Assembly (NCBI RefSeq): GCF_011386835.1
Contig: NC_088798.1
Coordinates: forward strand, 7,626,001-7,690,000
Direction of reading: 5' to 3'
Source: Chrysemys picta bellii
Lineage: Eukaryota > Chordata > Testudines > Emydidae
DNA length: 64,000 nucleotides
Below are positions 24,248 through 36,039 of the stretch, piece after piece (position 1 is the first letter of the stretch; each line of letters begins with the position of its first letter). The notes beneath the pieces were generated by a model. It saw only the letters and a program-made list of their open reading frames with translations, had not been told where the DNA came from and did not search any database. Made by a program: the position numbers and the translations under genes.

Positions 24248-24849
24248 CCTATAGAGAGAGAATGGGTCAAGGTGCAAAACAGAGGATAGGAGGTGATATC
24301 CTAAATATTCTTAGTCCCTACACCACAATTATACCTGTCCTGCTGAGACTGTGAAGGATGCTTGTGGCTGCTAAAAATTTTTAGACAACAGGAAGCAGTC
24401 AAGGTGAGGCACACAGAGCGTGTGCATACACAGCACACGCTTCATGTCCTGCAGGTCTAACATGCCTAGGGCAAACACCAGCTTTGCTCTGGTTACCTGA
24501 ACAGTAGTAAAGTGCATGCTTACAGTTTTCACTCAGCTATGACACTGGGGTCAGGCCAGGAGGGAATACTGAACAAGGAGGGGTTGACTGCATGGGCAGG
24601 AAGACAGAACTCATGGTGGAATGCTCCTTCACATCAGGAAATCATTTCAACCTGCACTTGCAATGTAGATTTTGGTTGGGTAACTCTAGGTCACATGCTG
24701 GCAGAGAGCCAATCAAATTCTGCCTTGGCTTTTCATGATGTGTAAGTGGTCTTCCCAGTTCTTCCTGCCATCTTTACATTGGTCATTTTTATCTATTACA
24801 AAACTATTGTAGTACAGACCAATAGGAACCGGAGCCACAGAAAAACAGC
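24248..24849. other. intergenic DNA, nothing recognised
   Basis: No exon, RNA gene or repeat family was recognised. A 77-codon frame at 24,512-24,745 lacks support. Confidence 0.4.
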
Positions 24850-25065
24850 CCGGTTTAATGGATGAGCACAGGGCTAGGATCCAGAAACTTGTACATTCTA
24901 AACCCTGCTGTGCTGGTGAGTACCAAGCTTTGATAAGTCTGTGCTGTACATGTCCATCTCTAAAAAGTGACTTACTAATACTTCTCTACATTATAGGAGG
25001 TCGTGAGGGTTAAATAACTGGTTAATTTTTGTTTTGCACTCTGAAAATCTAAAGCACTGCAAGGC
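24850..25065 (+). repeat. MIR-type SINE (old)
   Basis: Plus-strand wording follows the MIR consensus in order: ggtttaatggatgagcacag, ggctaggatccagaaac, gtccatctctaaaaagtgac, then ggaggtcgtgagggttaaat and ctctgaaaatctaaagcact. MIR is an ancient amniote SINE, consistent with strong decay here. Confidence 0.65.
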
Positions 25066-26244
25066 CAGGAACATGGAGTTGTTAATCCAGCCATTGGTTT
25101 AGCTGTTACCAGGAGCAGAAATGCCTGTATTCAGTACATTTCCTTCAAAAGCCCCCTTTCCCAAAGCTGCGATGCACAGCCTTTCAATGTGATCTGCACC
25201 TGACTTACTCGTTCGCTGGCTGCTTCCTTAAATCAGTTAGGTTATCTTAGTATTAAAGCACGGATTGGAGTAGGCCAACATTTAGTCCATCCCCGTATGT
25301 TGACAGGTTACAGTCCTAGATTTCTGCCATCTGTACAACTAGCTTTGTCCAAAAGCAAGATATAAGATGGCACTAGTGTAACTGAATCTGTCCCAGCTGC
25401 CTGCTTCTGTAGCGAATGCGCCAGGATACACATTTCCTTTTGAAATGGGAGAAACAAGCGGGAGATGGACATGCTTGCCCTTTTAAATCACTCAGATGGG
25501 CAGCTTGCCCTGGTCTGTTAATGTGGGAGCTGTTCACTGTGAGGCTGAAAAGGTTCCTTCTCCTGGGAAAGCATCCAACTACTGCCGAACATTTGGTGGC
25601 CTTTAACGAAAAGATGCAATTTCTGCCAATACATCCCCAGCAGGCTAGTAAGGATGGGCTCCAAATGTGGTGGGATTGTGATGCAGGGACTTCATAATGC
25701 TTGCATGGGGCATCTGGCTCTAGCCGATGAGCTCCGAAAGTGATCCTGGAAACTTTTAGACATCGTTACATTGGGATGCATGAAGAAGAGATGTTTTCTT
25801 ACAATATATAGATAGTTATTTTCAAAAGAGCTTACCAGTAATAGAAATTTCCTGGCTGAGAGTGCTGAGAAACACTTTCAACACAGCTACAGGGTTACTA
25901 CTGTATCAGAATTTTTCCCTTCTCCATTTCTAGACCTGGAATGAGCAGACATTATCCTTCTAAAAAAATCCCTCCAAACAGATAGTCTTGTACTATGATC
26001 ATCTCACTAGCTGTTTAAACACTGGGGCAGGTTTCACTTTCAACCACTTATATTTAAATTGCTAATAACTGAAACCGAGTTGGCTGCAATCAAAGCCTGC
26101 ACTGATGACTGATAGGAGCATCCACTTTACTCAGCGCCTGCTTCAGAACTGAAAAGGACAAAGGGGGGGGGGGTGAAATAGCACCATCCTAGCTTCTTAA
26201 GGGAACAATGCGCCTGCTTAACTTTAATTGTTTCGCATTTTCTT
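25066..26244. other. intergenic DNA between the convergent genes
   Basis: This is the last stretch before the SPATA6 3' end. No exon is recognised. A G run at 26,164-26,173 is the only simple feature. A 93-codon frame at 25,416-25,697 has no family resemblance. Confidence 0.4.
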
Positions 26245-26250
26245 TTTATT
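26245..26250 (-). terminator. SPATA6: candidate SPATA6 polyadenylation signal
   Basis: An AATAAA on the minus strand, 169 bp downstream of the SPATA6 stop codon. It is the first canonical hexamer after the stop. A cleavage site would fall about 10-30 bp further, near 26,215-26,235. Confidence 0.55.
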
Positions 26251-26418
26251 TTAAAATTTTGCTTTTGGGGTCCCAGCCTCAAAGCCCCACTAGCCCAGAA
26301 GAGTTCTTCCCAGTGAACATTCCATGTTAAAAAATAGAATACAAATATTTGTTACACAAAAATAATTCTCATTAAAAATAGTAACCTTGTGCACTGTACA
26401 CTTCTGGTTGTATTGTTA

Positions 26419-26599
26419 TCAGGAGGGTATTTTTCTTTTTGAAATGGTGCCACAAGCTTTTTTGTACATGTTTCTGTATATTTTCTCCAGGCTGTCTTCA
26501 AAGATAGCTCTGTGGGGTTTTCCTTTATACACAGCTGCACGGTTGGACCAATATTCACCATTATCCAAGTGAACGGTGGTGTTCTGCTGAGCCGATGAA
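26419..26599 (-). CDS. SPATA6: SPATA6 last coding exon
   Basis: It encodes the conserved C-terminus: SSAQQNTTVHLDNGEYWSNR, then AAVYKGKPHRAIFEDSLEKI and YRNMYKKACGT, ending in SKRKIPS and TGA (26,419-26,421). Human reads DDGEYWSNRAASYKGK at the same place. The acceptor is minus tttgcttgtgttaacag, with AG at 26,600-26,601, and the first base T completes an AGT codon begun in the preceding exon. The final seven residues differ from the human tail. A second AG at 26,656-26,657 (tgcatttgcag) would add 56 nt and break the frame, so it was not used. Confidence 0.95.
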
Positions 26600-27396
26600 C
26601 TGTTAACACAAGCAAAGCCAAAATGATCAGTCTGAGGAGAAGAGGAATCATGAATCTGCAAATGCAGTGTGAACCCAGATACAGTGCTGAGAAACAGAGA
26701 CATTTTGCAAATAGAAATATAATTATACTGAAATTATTCTAAGAAACAGAAGCCCATGTTATTAAAATACAGAAGACTTAGTTCATGTAACCAAGTACAC
26801 TTTATAAATACCTCTGCAACAGAGGCAGAATTCGTTTTGGAACAGAATGTGGTTGCTTTACGGTATTTTGACTGGCAATGTGACTAGGCATTGAGCCCTA
26901 TGCAGCAGCTACACAGGATGTGTGTGTCCTTTGAAGGTCAAAATGTAACCATAAGCAGCTATTTCAATATGAAGACAATCTATTCAAGGTAAATTAAATG
27001 ACTGTAGTTGCAGCTATAATGTGTTCTATCCTCACCATCTCAGGTTAAAAATATATTTTACCAAATACATTATGATATAATGGCAATGGAACGTTACTTG
27101 TTTCTTCCCATTATGTGTCAGTGTTTTAATATTTGTAAGAAAAGATTTTCATATACCAGTAGCTTCCAGAATTCATTTTCCTAGAACCATCAAGTAGAAT
27201 TTATCCTCTGAAAGTCTTCATTACCAAGCACTGACAAATTTTAATGCATTTATATATCTAAGCTTCATGGATTGTTTGCTTTCTGTTAGAACCTTTGAAA
27301 TAAATGGTTGCATTATAATAAAACCAACCAGTTTGATTTTATGTTATTATATCTGAAATTAGGTCATCAAACATTAAAAAGGTAAAAATCAGTTCT

Positions 27397-27453
27397 GGGG
27401 TAAATTTTTCAAACACACCTAAATGACTTAGGTGTTTTTGAAATGTTTACCCC
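27397..27453. repeat. small perfect-looking hairpin
   Basis: Two 26-bp arms (27,397-27,422 and 27,428-27,453) match at 23 of 26 positions across a 5-nt loop. The arms begin GGGGTAAATTTTTCAAAC and the partner ends in GAAATGTTTACCCC. It is probably an old palindromic MITE core or one of the amniote palindromic repeats; the SPATA6 transcript could fold here. Confidence 0.6.
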
Positions 27454-29564
27454 TGTTCTCTAAAGGTTCAGATCCCAACCCTACCATCTTCTGAATGGGA
27501 AAATAAACTGGACATGTGAAGTTTACTGGTGGCCATTTTTGTCTAGAAAATAGAAGTAAGATTTGATTTTACAGCTAAACTTCAAAATTGTGTTGCTTAT
27601 GCATATATTGATCAAGTCAAGTCACACCACTCCAGCAGAGTGACAGAATTTCCAGGTTTTAATATTCTGTCTTGAAGTTAATATGTATTAAACGATGTGA
27701 CAAAAGGGGGAACCAATGTATGTGAAATTATTCATGAGGGTATTTTTAGGTAGCAACAGCATCTCGTACTGAGGTTTCCACTGAAAGGTGCACTTAAAAC
27801 AACGGGAATGGGGTGGGGAAGGATGAGAGATTTAGGGCCAGATCTCTAAAACCTGGTCTCCCTTTTTGCACATGATAAACAGAAGGTATAATCTTCCACT
27901 TACAATTATATGCTGGGGCACAAACAATGTAATTTGGAAGCCAGTCTACAGGCTATAGAAACAGGGAGTTGGGTGAAAAATGCATCAGCTGTGCCCACAA
28001 TTGTGGGCACAAGGCTGAAAATGCATAAAGGCCATCTTGACACTTAATCCCCCCCCCCCCCAAAAAACAGGCCTTGGTATTTTAAATCAATTGACTATTT
28101 GCAGTAAATTAAACATAGCTTTCCTTACCATCCAGGTAGAACTGCACTTTACAGCTTTGACTCTTAAGAAATCAACACACAAGGAATGTCAAATCAACAA
28201 GAGATCCTCATAGTCCCATAGTGAATTTGGACAGTTCTATAGAATTGGAGGCTAGGTCAAGATACCAGATTTGTATTTTCTTTTACACAGCCCATACCAC
28301 TATCTATCCTCCAGAAGAGAAGTCACAGTCCACAGTCCAGCAAATAAATATCCTAGTAGGACAATGCATCCACCTTCATGTATACAACCCAACCAACAGT
28401 TCTACTTCCTTATTTAGATAGATTGCTCCCTATAGTCTGAATTTGCACTTCCTTCTACTAAAAACGTAATGTGGGCCAGAAAAACTAAAGTTCCTCACAT
28501 GCCTCCATTCAAAAACCATCACAGTAGCAAACAAGGCTGACTCATGAAGAATGAGAGTAAAGTCAGCAAATTCCATATCAAGGTCATGACAAAGCCTTAA
28601 AGCTTAAGGGCTGTCTATTTTTGGTGCATTTCCATTAGTCACTCCTTGCTCATGAGATATTCAGCATTGGTATGGACAAAGACAGCCATGTTACAGAAAA
28701 GCCAGTCTCCTGTCTTAACTGGAAAGCATCCTGACAATCTGAGCTAAGTGACCTGGGAATTACACACACAAATCATTAACAGCAGAATTTCTGCACACAA
28801 CTCCCCACTCTGAAATACCTGTCATGTGCTTTTATTCCCTCATACATCTCCTTTAGGAGTCCCAGAAGTTCTTTTCAGAGTGAGTCATACACTAAATATT
28901 TCACACAACATGGACCTTTTCCATACTCCCAGTGGTTTTCAATCATCTACTTTACTGCAAACATTTCGTTGGCAGTACCATGTCCTTCTCTGAACTCTGT
29001 CTCTGTCCTTGTATCCTGTTAACAAAAACTGTGCAAACCCTGAGCAGTCAGATTATGTCTCTTTGCCTTTTGTGGAGTGGAATTAGTGTTGCCAGTGTCT
29101 AACCCCAAGATGCAGTACTTTCCCAACTTGAATGCCCCATTTCATATCCCGTCATTTCTTGATGCTGTAGTACTGGGGTTATTTCCCCCCGACCCCCTCA
29201 AGGCTTGAAGTTTCAACATCAATCTTAAAGTCTCAAAGCTGCCTCAACACAGAGATGTGTGTACACAGACACACAGATACTTTGTTTGCTTCAACTGTCA
29301 GGGCAAGGGAACATAAGGGATACTGCCACTCCCTTATCCTAAGTGTAAGTATAGAAGTGTTATCAACGCTTATGTAGCAATTGCTCTAAAACTTAATAAA
29401 GAGAAAAGTAAGTGTTCTCTGACAGAAGAGAGTATGATTGTTATTGTAACCCTTAGTTACACCCTAACTGCAGAAATTAAAATGTAGGGTTTTTTAAACG
29501 ATGCTAATAGCAAACCACTAAATGTTACAAGTTCACTACACTGCACAATATGAATGTTCTTCCA

Positions 29565-29665
29565 TATGCATCCGAAGAAGTGGGCTGTAGTCCACGAAAG
29601 CTTATGCTCTAATAAATTTGTTAGTCTCTAAGGTGCCACAAGTCCTCCTGTTCTTCTTCCTGTCT
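29565..29665 (+). repeat. unclassified turtle dispersed repeat, partial
   Basis: It reads tccgaagaagtgggctgtag, cacgaaagcttatgctctaa and ttgttagtctctaaggtgcc. The same wording appears at 35,490-35,700, 48,716-48,800, 54,998-55,125, 60,862-60,930 and 62,364-62,455. The copy stops before the usual end cagactaacacggct. Confidence 0.7.
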
Positions 29666-30029
29666 GTACATACAATGACAACTTGGCAGTCATTGTGAAA
29701 GTTTGCATCACATTTAAGTATCAAAACATAGTTATTTTAGGTCAAAACCGCCTAGACTTAGCACTGCAATTCTGGAGGGTTTTTTAAAAAACAAAAAGCA
29801 AAGGTACATAGACCTAATAATGTTTTATATGTACATTGGGATTTCTGAGGATGAAAGGCACTAAGTGTTTCACAAACTACCACCAACACCCTTTCCTCAC
29901 CCTCCCACCCCCGCAACTGCAACCATCTCTAGGATACGGGATGGCAATGAACCAATGAATGCACTATGAGTAGGAACGCTGGAGCAAGAGCTTCTTCAGA
30001 TGAAGAGTGCCAGAAGATACCACGCCTAT

Positions 30030-30075
30030 GTAAATCAGACAGGACCTCAATTTTTGAGGTCTCATCTGAAATACA
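30030..30075 (+). repeat. old repeat sharing sequence with 56,366-56,412
   Basis: The stretch cagacaggacctcaattttt with gtctcatctgaaa is closely similar to cagacaggacctccagtttt with gtctcatccaaaag at 56,366. It is probably two remnants of one ancient amniote repeat; the family was not identified. Confidence 0.45.
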
Positions 30076-30608
30076 TACACTAAACTGTCGAGTACTGTGT
30101 TTAATCCACCCTATCACAGATGAAGCATAGAGTACGACACTTGATCTTAAATTAAAAAAAAAAAATCCTCTCTCAGTTACATGCCTGGGAAAAGCTGTCT
30201 AGCTACTAAGCATCAATTTTCACATTTCTATCATTTAAAAGATAGCAAATTTTCTATTTTGTAAAAAGTATTTGGTTCTCTGGCTGAGATTATAAAATCC
30301 AAATTACTGCCCCAGGATCATTTTTATGACCATGTACATCCTGAAAATAGGGATTAATGAAGGTTAGACTGACAGTGTCAGTCATAGCAGCATGGAAGAC
30401 ACCATGATAATTAACTGTATTTTGCTTTTAGGTAAAAAATCTCAGTAGGACTAACTCAGAGAAGCATTTGGCCATCTTACAGCATAAATGGAAAATGAAT
30501 TCTTTAAGTATCCATTTTGCAGCTAGATGTTAGCAATGTGGTGTACATGTTGTTTCTATACCAATTACCAGACAGGACAGTATATATCGTAGTAACCAAA
30601 CTTCATAC

Positions 30609-30697
30609 CTGCTCTGTAGTTCACTGCCACATAATGAGTCTTTACATGAAATGTCTCTTGTCTTACTTGAGTCTCCTTTCGATGAGTTACTCTCATC
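30609..30697 (-). CDS. SPATA6: SPATA6 penultimate coding exon (divergent)
   Basis: Residues 258-287 of the in-window chain: DESNSSKGDSSKTRDISCKD, then SLCGSELQS. The acceptor is minus gatttctgttttttag (AG at 30,698-30,699). The donor is AGCAG/gtatga (GT at 30,607-30,608). The exon starts in phase 0 and leaves two bases (AG) for the next exon. The human counterpart begins DERDLEKDDELELKRS, so only DE and a CKDS/CRDS core are kept. Placement therefore rests on splice sites and phase as much as on similarity. Confidence 0.85.
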
Positions 30698-31113
30698 CTA
30701 AAAAACAGAAATCAAATTCTCATTAGCTCGGTTTCTGATTACAATAGTTTCATTTAGAAATAGTTTCCTTTCATTTAGTAAATGACTATTAAACTGCTTA
30801 CATTTCTTGAGGGAGAGAAAGGAAAAGGTGTAATGAACCAAATACTACCTATGATCAGTTTTAATTAAAATCACTGGAACTCAGCTAATAATTTTCAGGT
30901 AATAAACTGGAAAGAATTTCTGGGAGGTGTACATCCAAGGGCCTGTGCAGAGGATGGTAGTCACTCATGCTCACTATACACACACAGGGTTGAGTGCTAG
31001 GAAGCATGCTGGTGGCAGCACTGCATTTGTATCTTGCAGAAGGGGTATGTGGGGCTCAGGAGAAGGGTATGTCTTTAGTTTAATGGACTTTAAGGTAACT
31101 GTGATGTATTTAC

Positions 31114-31238
31114 TAGGGTGACCAGATGTCCCGATTTTATAGGAACAGTCCCGATAATTGGAATTTTTTTTTTAATATGGGCTCCTATTACCCCCCACCC
31201 CCGTCCCGATTTTTCACACTTGCTATCTGATCACCCCA
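31114..31238. mobile_element. 125-bp hAT MITE
   Basis: The ends TAGGGTGACCAGAT and ATCTGATCACCCCA are inverted repeats (12 of 14 positions). Exact 8-bp copies of GTATTTAC flank it (31,106-31,113 and 31,239-31,246). The interior (gtcccgattttataggaaca, then ccccgtcccgattttt) is the familiar turtle element. It shares terminal wording with 6,248-6,993. Confidence 0.85.
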
Positions 31239-31406
31239 GTATTTACTGACTCAGTAGAGATAGTCTTAAAAAGTAACTACTTAGGATTCTTCATCTTCCA
31301 AGAGCTTAACAAACATTAAAGAATTAGTCCCCTGTGCAAAAGGTAAGTAGCATAATACCCACTGAAAGTCAGTAGAGCAACCAAGACTAGAAGGTAGGAA
31401 TCCCTT

Positions 31407-32700
31407 TGTGATGGGTCCCCCGCCCCCCTGGGGTGCCACTTAGAACTGAGGTACTACTGGCCCGCCTGACCCACCAGCCTGGGTTCCCTCTCCGCTGTAT
31501 TGTTGGGCAGCCTGCCAAGCCCTTCCTCGGGCTTCAGACTGAACTTTACCAGCACACGTACAGGTAGGGACAGACCCAGCTGCAGCTTCACACAGATGCT
31601 GAGATCAGCTCTGCAGGGAAAGGCTCAGCTAAGGAACTACCCAGTACTCAAGTGCACCCCACCCCCCTCTAGAGGGTAAATCCAAAATTATACCATCTTG
31701 CGCTGCACAGAGATTCGTATAGTGTAAGCTCATGAAATTCGCCCCCTCCCTCAACGTGGAGAGGAATATACACAGCTTTCGGCCCCACAGTTATGTTTTC
31801 CACCCACTGGTCTTAGACAAAACAAAACAAGTTTATTAACTACAAAAGATAGATTTTAAGTGATTATAAGGGAAAGCAAACAGATCAAAGCAGATTACCT
31901 AGTAAATAAAACAAACACACAATCTAAGCTTAATATACTAAAGAAATTGGAGATGTGTAGCAAATTCTCACCCTAAATGTTGTTTTAGGCAGATTGCAGA
32001 GCATCTTGAAGGCAAGCTGCACTTGCTTGCAACTTAAAACTCCAGTTATTCCTTTCACAGGACAGACAGCCCTCTAGCCTGCGTTCAGCCCTTCTCCCCC
32101 AGCTCAGTCTTTTTGTTTCCTAGGTGTTTACAGCAGTCATCTTGGGCGGGGAGCCAGTGAAGAAGGAATCACGATGATGTCACTCCCCTGCCTTAAACAG
32201 TTTTAACATATGGTGGGAACCCTTTGTCTCCCAGTTTGATTCCCGTGCCGGGTCAGTGGAAAAACACTAGTATTATCATGGAGTCCAGTACCAGGTGACT
32301 TGGTCACATGTGCCCGTAGGGCCCCACAGCTATGTCTCAGAGGCTGTTTGCAGTGTCCCCAGGAAGGCTTCCCAGGAAGGCTCCCCTGGCGGGAGATTAG
32401 CATCCTCTAAAACCTGTTGTTCTCCCTAATGGTCCTTCCCAACCAGCCATCTAGATTGATTGCATTCCGCCTAATGGGCATTCCCCAGGTGTAAACACAT
32501 TTGTAATAGATGCATAAACAATATTCCCAACTTCAGATACAAAAATGATACATGCCTACAAATAGGATAATCTTATCCAGTAAATCATAACTTTTTCAAT
32601 GATACATCACATGACCTATCTTGTATAAAATACATCACAGTTATGCCATAATCATATCATAACAATATCTTTATGAAGAATATGGGGGCATAGTGTCACA
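31407..32700. mobile_element. solo LTR of an endogenous retrovirus-like element
   Basis: A 1,294-bp block starting TGTGATGGGTCC and ending ATAGTGTCACA, so TG...CA-bounded with TGTGA/TCACA inverted ends. It is flanked by exact 5-bp copies of CCCTT (31,402-31,406 and 32,701-32,705), the footprint of retroviral-type integration. No gag, pol or env is present, so two LTRs have recombined into one. Possible polyadenylation hexamers exist in both orientations (minus near 31,828; plus near 31,905), so the strand is left open. It lies in a SPATA6 intron. Confidence 0.85.
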
Positions 32701-33239
32701 CCCTTCCCTTGCTTATCCACACCTACTGTGCAGGAATAGAATAAAGGACTGTACAGAGTCGAACCTAGAAGATGTTTTCAACAGAAGCCAACTGCTGCAA
32801 GGATTAGTGAACAAATTACCTTTCACGTATGCTGTTAATATCATCAAATTGGTTGAGAACACAAAACTGGGAAACAGGACAATGAATATAAAGGAAAAGA
32901 GAAATAAAATGGAGAGCAAGCTGAAAGGCCTAGGACTGTGGAAAGGCTAACGCTATTTATCATGGAGAAATAGAAGGTAATGAGGGTGCATGTGTAAACA
33001 GGAAATCTGACTCTGCCCTCAGCAGGCACACTCTACAAAGCACCGAGCAGAAGGAATCAGGTGCAGTGATAAACCCTGAAATGTTTGCCAGAAGCAAATT
33101 AAATTTTGGAAGGCATAAGAAGATGCATCAAATGTAAACAGGAAGATGCTGTCCATAGAGCTGTCTGAATAACTGAGTTTTCGGTTTGCTAGCAGGTCCA
33201 AAAAAGAAAAAGAAATCAAATAAATATTCATAGGAGCAG

Positions 33240-33495
33240 GGACTGGAACACCCAGGTGAGCGCTGTAACCACTAGGATTATAGTTTAGAGTTGTTCTCCC
33301 TCTCTCTGGCCCAACGGATATACTATGTGGAACAGCTTCAACAGGAGATGACGGAGAGCCCCACACAGAATACTTTATAGCCTGGTGACTAGGGCATTCA
33401 CCTGGAAGGTGGGAGACCTGAGTCCTTCTTCCAGAGTGGGGATTTGAACCAGAGTCTCCCAAGTGCCAGGTGGGTGCTCTAACCACTGAACTACT
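33240..33495 (-). repeat. tRNA-derived repeat with opposed tRNA-like arms
   Basis: The minus strand from 33,492 reads TAGTTCAGTGGTTAGAGC (A-box-like), then CACCTGGCACTTGGGAGACT and GGTTCAAATCCC (B box). At 33,375-33,425 the plus strand carries a second tRNA-like stretch (gactagggcattcacctgga, gtgggagacctgagtcc). Near 33,290-33,245 the minus strand has a third (cctagtggttacagcgctca). It looks like a composite tRNA-derived SINE or a rearranged array. Not a functional tRNA. Confidence 0.6.
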
Positions 33496-35489
33496 CTGTA
33501 TAAGTGGGGCACAACCATTGCCTCCTCTTCCGTTTTGTGAATGGTACCTACGTCTCCTGGTGAAGCCAGCCCTTCCCTCCCCCCCCTAAAAAATCTAAAT
33601 ATTTTATTTCAATTACGGCAAAATTTCAACACTTCCTGTTTTTTTCTTGTTCTCAACTGAAACAATTTGCCAAAAATCAACAAATCCACAAAACGTTTTG
33701 GGCCACCCAAAGCTACATGTTTTGGCGAAAGAGCTTCAGATTAAATATTTCGCCCAGCTCTAGTTTTCCCACATGTTATAATTAGAGCTGTAGTAGCCCC
33801 CTTTAGAATTTTCTCCAGAGTTTTGGTCACAGTATTTTAAGAAGGCACTACAGATATAAAAACTAGCAAAACACAGTTGGCTGATGTTGCACTTGATCTC
33901 AAGGTCTGTGGTTATTTGGAAAGGTTAGAGACATTAGGCCCTTGCTCTCTGGAATAACAGGAATTAGAGACCATTCCGTAGTATAACAAATTTGGAAAGG
34001 AGTGGAGACCTAAGCCAAGATCTCAGTTTCCTGTATGCTAATTTGCTTGCTGTATTATTACCTCCCCTCCTCATCTGCCTCACCTACCTGTTGCCTTCTA
34101 TCACAACCTAGATTTTGAGATCTCTAGGATAAGAAGTGTCTTTCTACCGGGTGTTATAGAGCACCCTGAATTATGGTGCCTCAGGTGATAGTGCAACACA
34201 AATTAATGATACAACACTTGGACCACAGCTCAAGCAATTCTCTGCTTATTTAAGTGAAGAAAGGTGATGTGAACATGAACAAAAGAGAATAAGACGCAGA
34301 GCTTTTATCTGAAAGCCAGTCAGTTATAAGTGTACCAAAAATAAAAGATCCCATCCTGCCTGATGTCCTGCCTTCCTGTTTCTTCCCAGTGGGTCTCACT
34401 CCCACCTGCCCTCCTAAATGGGATAGTCTTTTTGGGCAGGGAGAGGGGGTCACAGAGACTTGCCTTACCATTGTTCAACACAGCCTATACTAGCCCATCC
34501 ACTCACCTGCAGAACTGGCCATGTCTGCTCAAGCCAACACAGCACATCCTGTCAGGTCTGGGTGAGCGTGAGGGAGAAATGGTTCAATATGGCGGTAAGA
34601 GACACGAAGCCCCTTGTGCAGAGACAGCTCAGGAGTGGCATGAGGCTTTATTTTTGTGTTCTCAAATGATGACTTTTCAAGACAGGGCCAGTGGAAAAGA
34701 CTCACATTTCCCCATTTGCAGTTCCTCTTTAATAGTTAAAAGCCATTTATGGCTTCATGGGAAGACAATGTAGCCGGTCATCAGGCTGTTTTAGCAAACT
34801 AGTAAATCCTTTTATCTTAGAGTCATGGTCTGGTGTTCAGGAGAAGCAGTCAAGGACTATTGGAGCTGGTTTAGGCTGTGCAAACTTTCATTACACATAG
34901 GTGCTAGACCATCATAAAATTCAGTTTGCCATTCTAAATTCATTGGAACATCAGAAGAGGCTGACCTGAGCTGTACCTGCTTTTGAGTGCTTAGAACACA
35001 GAAAAATGTTACAAACATCTTGTATTTAACGGGCCGCAGTGCAGCTCACACAAGGTCATGAAGTTCATGTACAGTTTAGGGAAGGTACAGCGTGTGCACT
35101 TACATTTAGTCAAATAGACTTAACACGCACAGAAAAAAAGTCTCTCTAATAGCTTTGAAAAATAGCCAAGGGTGGACAGAAAAAATCAGATTAGGAGACT
35201 AGGTTCTCATACCTGAATATGAATGGGTGGGCACAAACACATGCATTATATGAATTTTAGTTACTGTCTATACTGTAAATCTGGGGATTCAGACCGAATA
35301 TCTTTCATTTGACAAGAATTTCAGTCTGTGCGTACACCTAGTTTTGTAAATAAATTTGTAGATTAATAATTTGAAAAGTCAAATTTTTGTCCTCCCTCCA
35401 AAACAGAAGTTGCAGGAGCTCATGGATGTCATTTTAGGCTAATCAGTAACAATTCATTCTCATCCCTTCATGTAAAGAAGTTATATATA

Positions 35490-35700
35490 GCACCAGAGGG
35501 TCCTGTGGCACCTTTAAGACTAACAGAAGTATTGGAGCATAAGCTTTCGTGGGTGAATGCCCACTTTGTCAGATGCATCTGATAAAGTGGGCATTCACCC
35601 ATGAAAGCTTATGCTCCAATACTTCTGTTAGTCTTAAAGGTGCCACAGGACCCTCTGGTGCTTTTTACAGATTCAGACTAACACGGCTACCCCTCTGATA
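35490..35700. repeat. foldback copy of turtle dispersed repeat, 14-bp flanking repeats
   Basis: Two 86-bp arms, 35,490-35,575 and 35,576-35,661, are nearly perfect inverted copies meeting at AGATGCATCT with no spacer. Each arm carries gtcttaaaggtgccacagga-type sequence. The right arm continues into the usual end cagactaacacggctacccc (to 35,700). Direct repeats TATATATAGCACCA flank it (35,482-35,495 and 35,701-35,714). Such long duplications and a 5' inversion are more typical of LINE-driven retroposition than of a DNA transposon. The family is unclassified here. Confidence 0.8.
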
Positions 35701-35843
35701 TATATATAGCACCATTAGTGTCAAACTGTACCTTTCAGTAAATAGGAAAATCCAACAGTCTAAAGTCAGAGCAGGTACAATATAACACACAGCTGGTAGA
35801 GGGCGCTAAGGATACACGTCACTGAACAAGTATCGCTCTCAGA

Positions 35844-35995
35844 GGGTATATCTATACTACAATTAAACACCCATGGCTGGCCCATGCCTGTTGACTTGGG
35901 CTAAGGGTCTGAGCCTCGCAATCCAGAGCCAGCAGGCGCTGAACCCCCGGCTCGAAGCCACTAGGCACAGGCCAACTGGCAGTGTAGACATACCC
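35844..35995. mobile_element. short TIR element (GGGTATRTCTA... ends)
   Basis: The start GGGTATATCTATACTACAAT and the end GGCAGTGTAGACATACCC are inverted repeats. The interior (ggctggcccatgcctgttga) belongs to a known-looking turtle MITE. The flanks share only AGA, so the target duplication is not firm. The ends resemble the Harbinger-like element at 55,226-55,517 in containing GTCTACAC/GTGTAGAC. Confidence 0.65.
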
Positions 35996-36039
35996 AGAGA
36001 GGCTGCATGGAACTTGGAGTGCGAAGCCGGGGAAGCATG

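Larger units (their letters stand above)
26600..30608 (-). other. SPATA6: SPATA6 last intron
   Basis: A 4.0-kb AT-rich intron. It holds a 26-bp-arm hairpin (27,397-27,453), a C run near 28,050-28,060, a fragment of the unclassified turtle repeat (29,565-29,665) and an old repeat at 30,030-30,075. No other coding signal was recognised. Confidence 0.7.

Noticed and set aside
26600..26655. Longer version of the last SPATA6 exon using the AG at 26,656-26,657
   Set aside because: Adds 56 nt, which breaks the frame with the 30,609-30,697 exon; the AG at 26,600-26,601 fits phase and homology.
33019..33486. 155-codon minus frame
   Set aside because: Runs through the tRNA-derived repeat; no protein resemblance.
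34363..34773. 136-codon plus-strand frame in a SPATA6 intron
   Set aside because: No recognisable family and no splice or promoter evidence; antisense to the gene.
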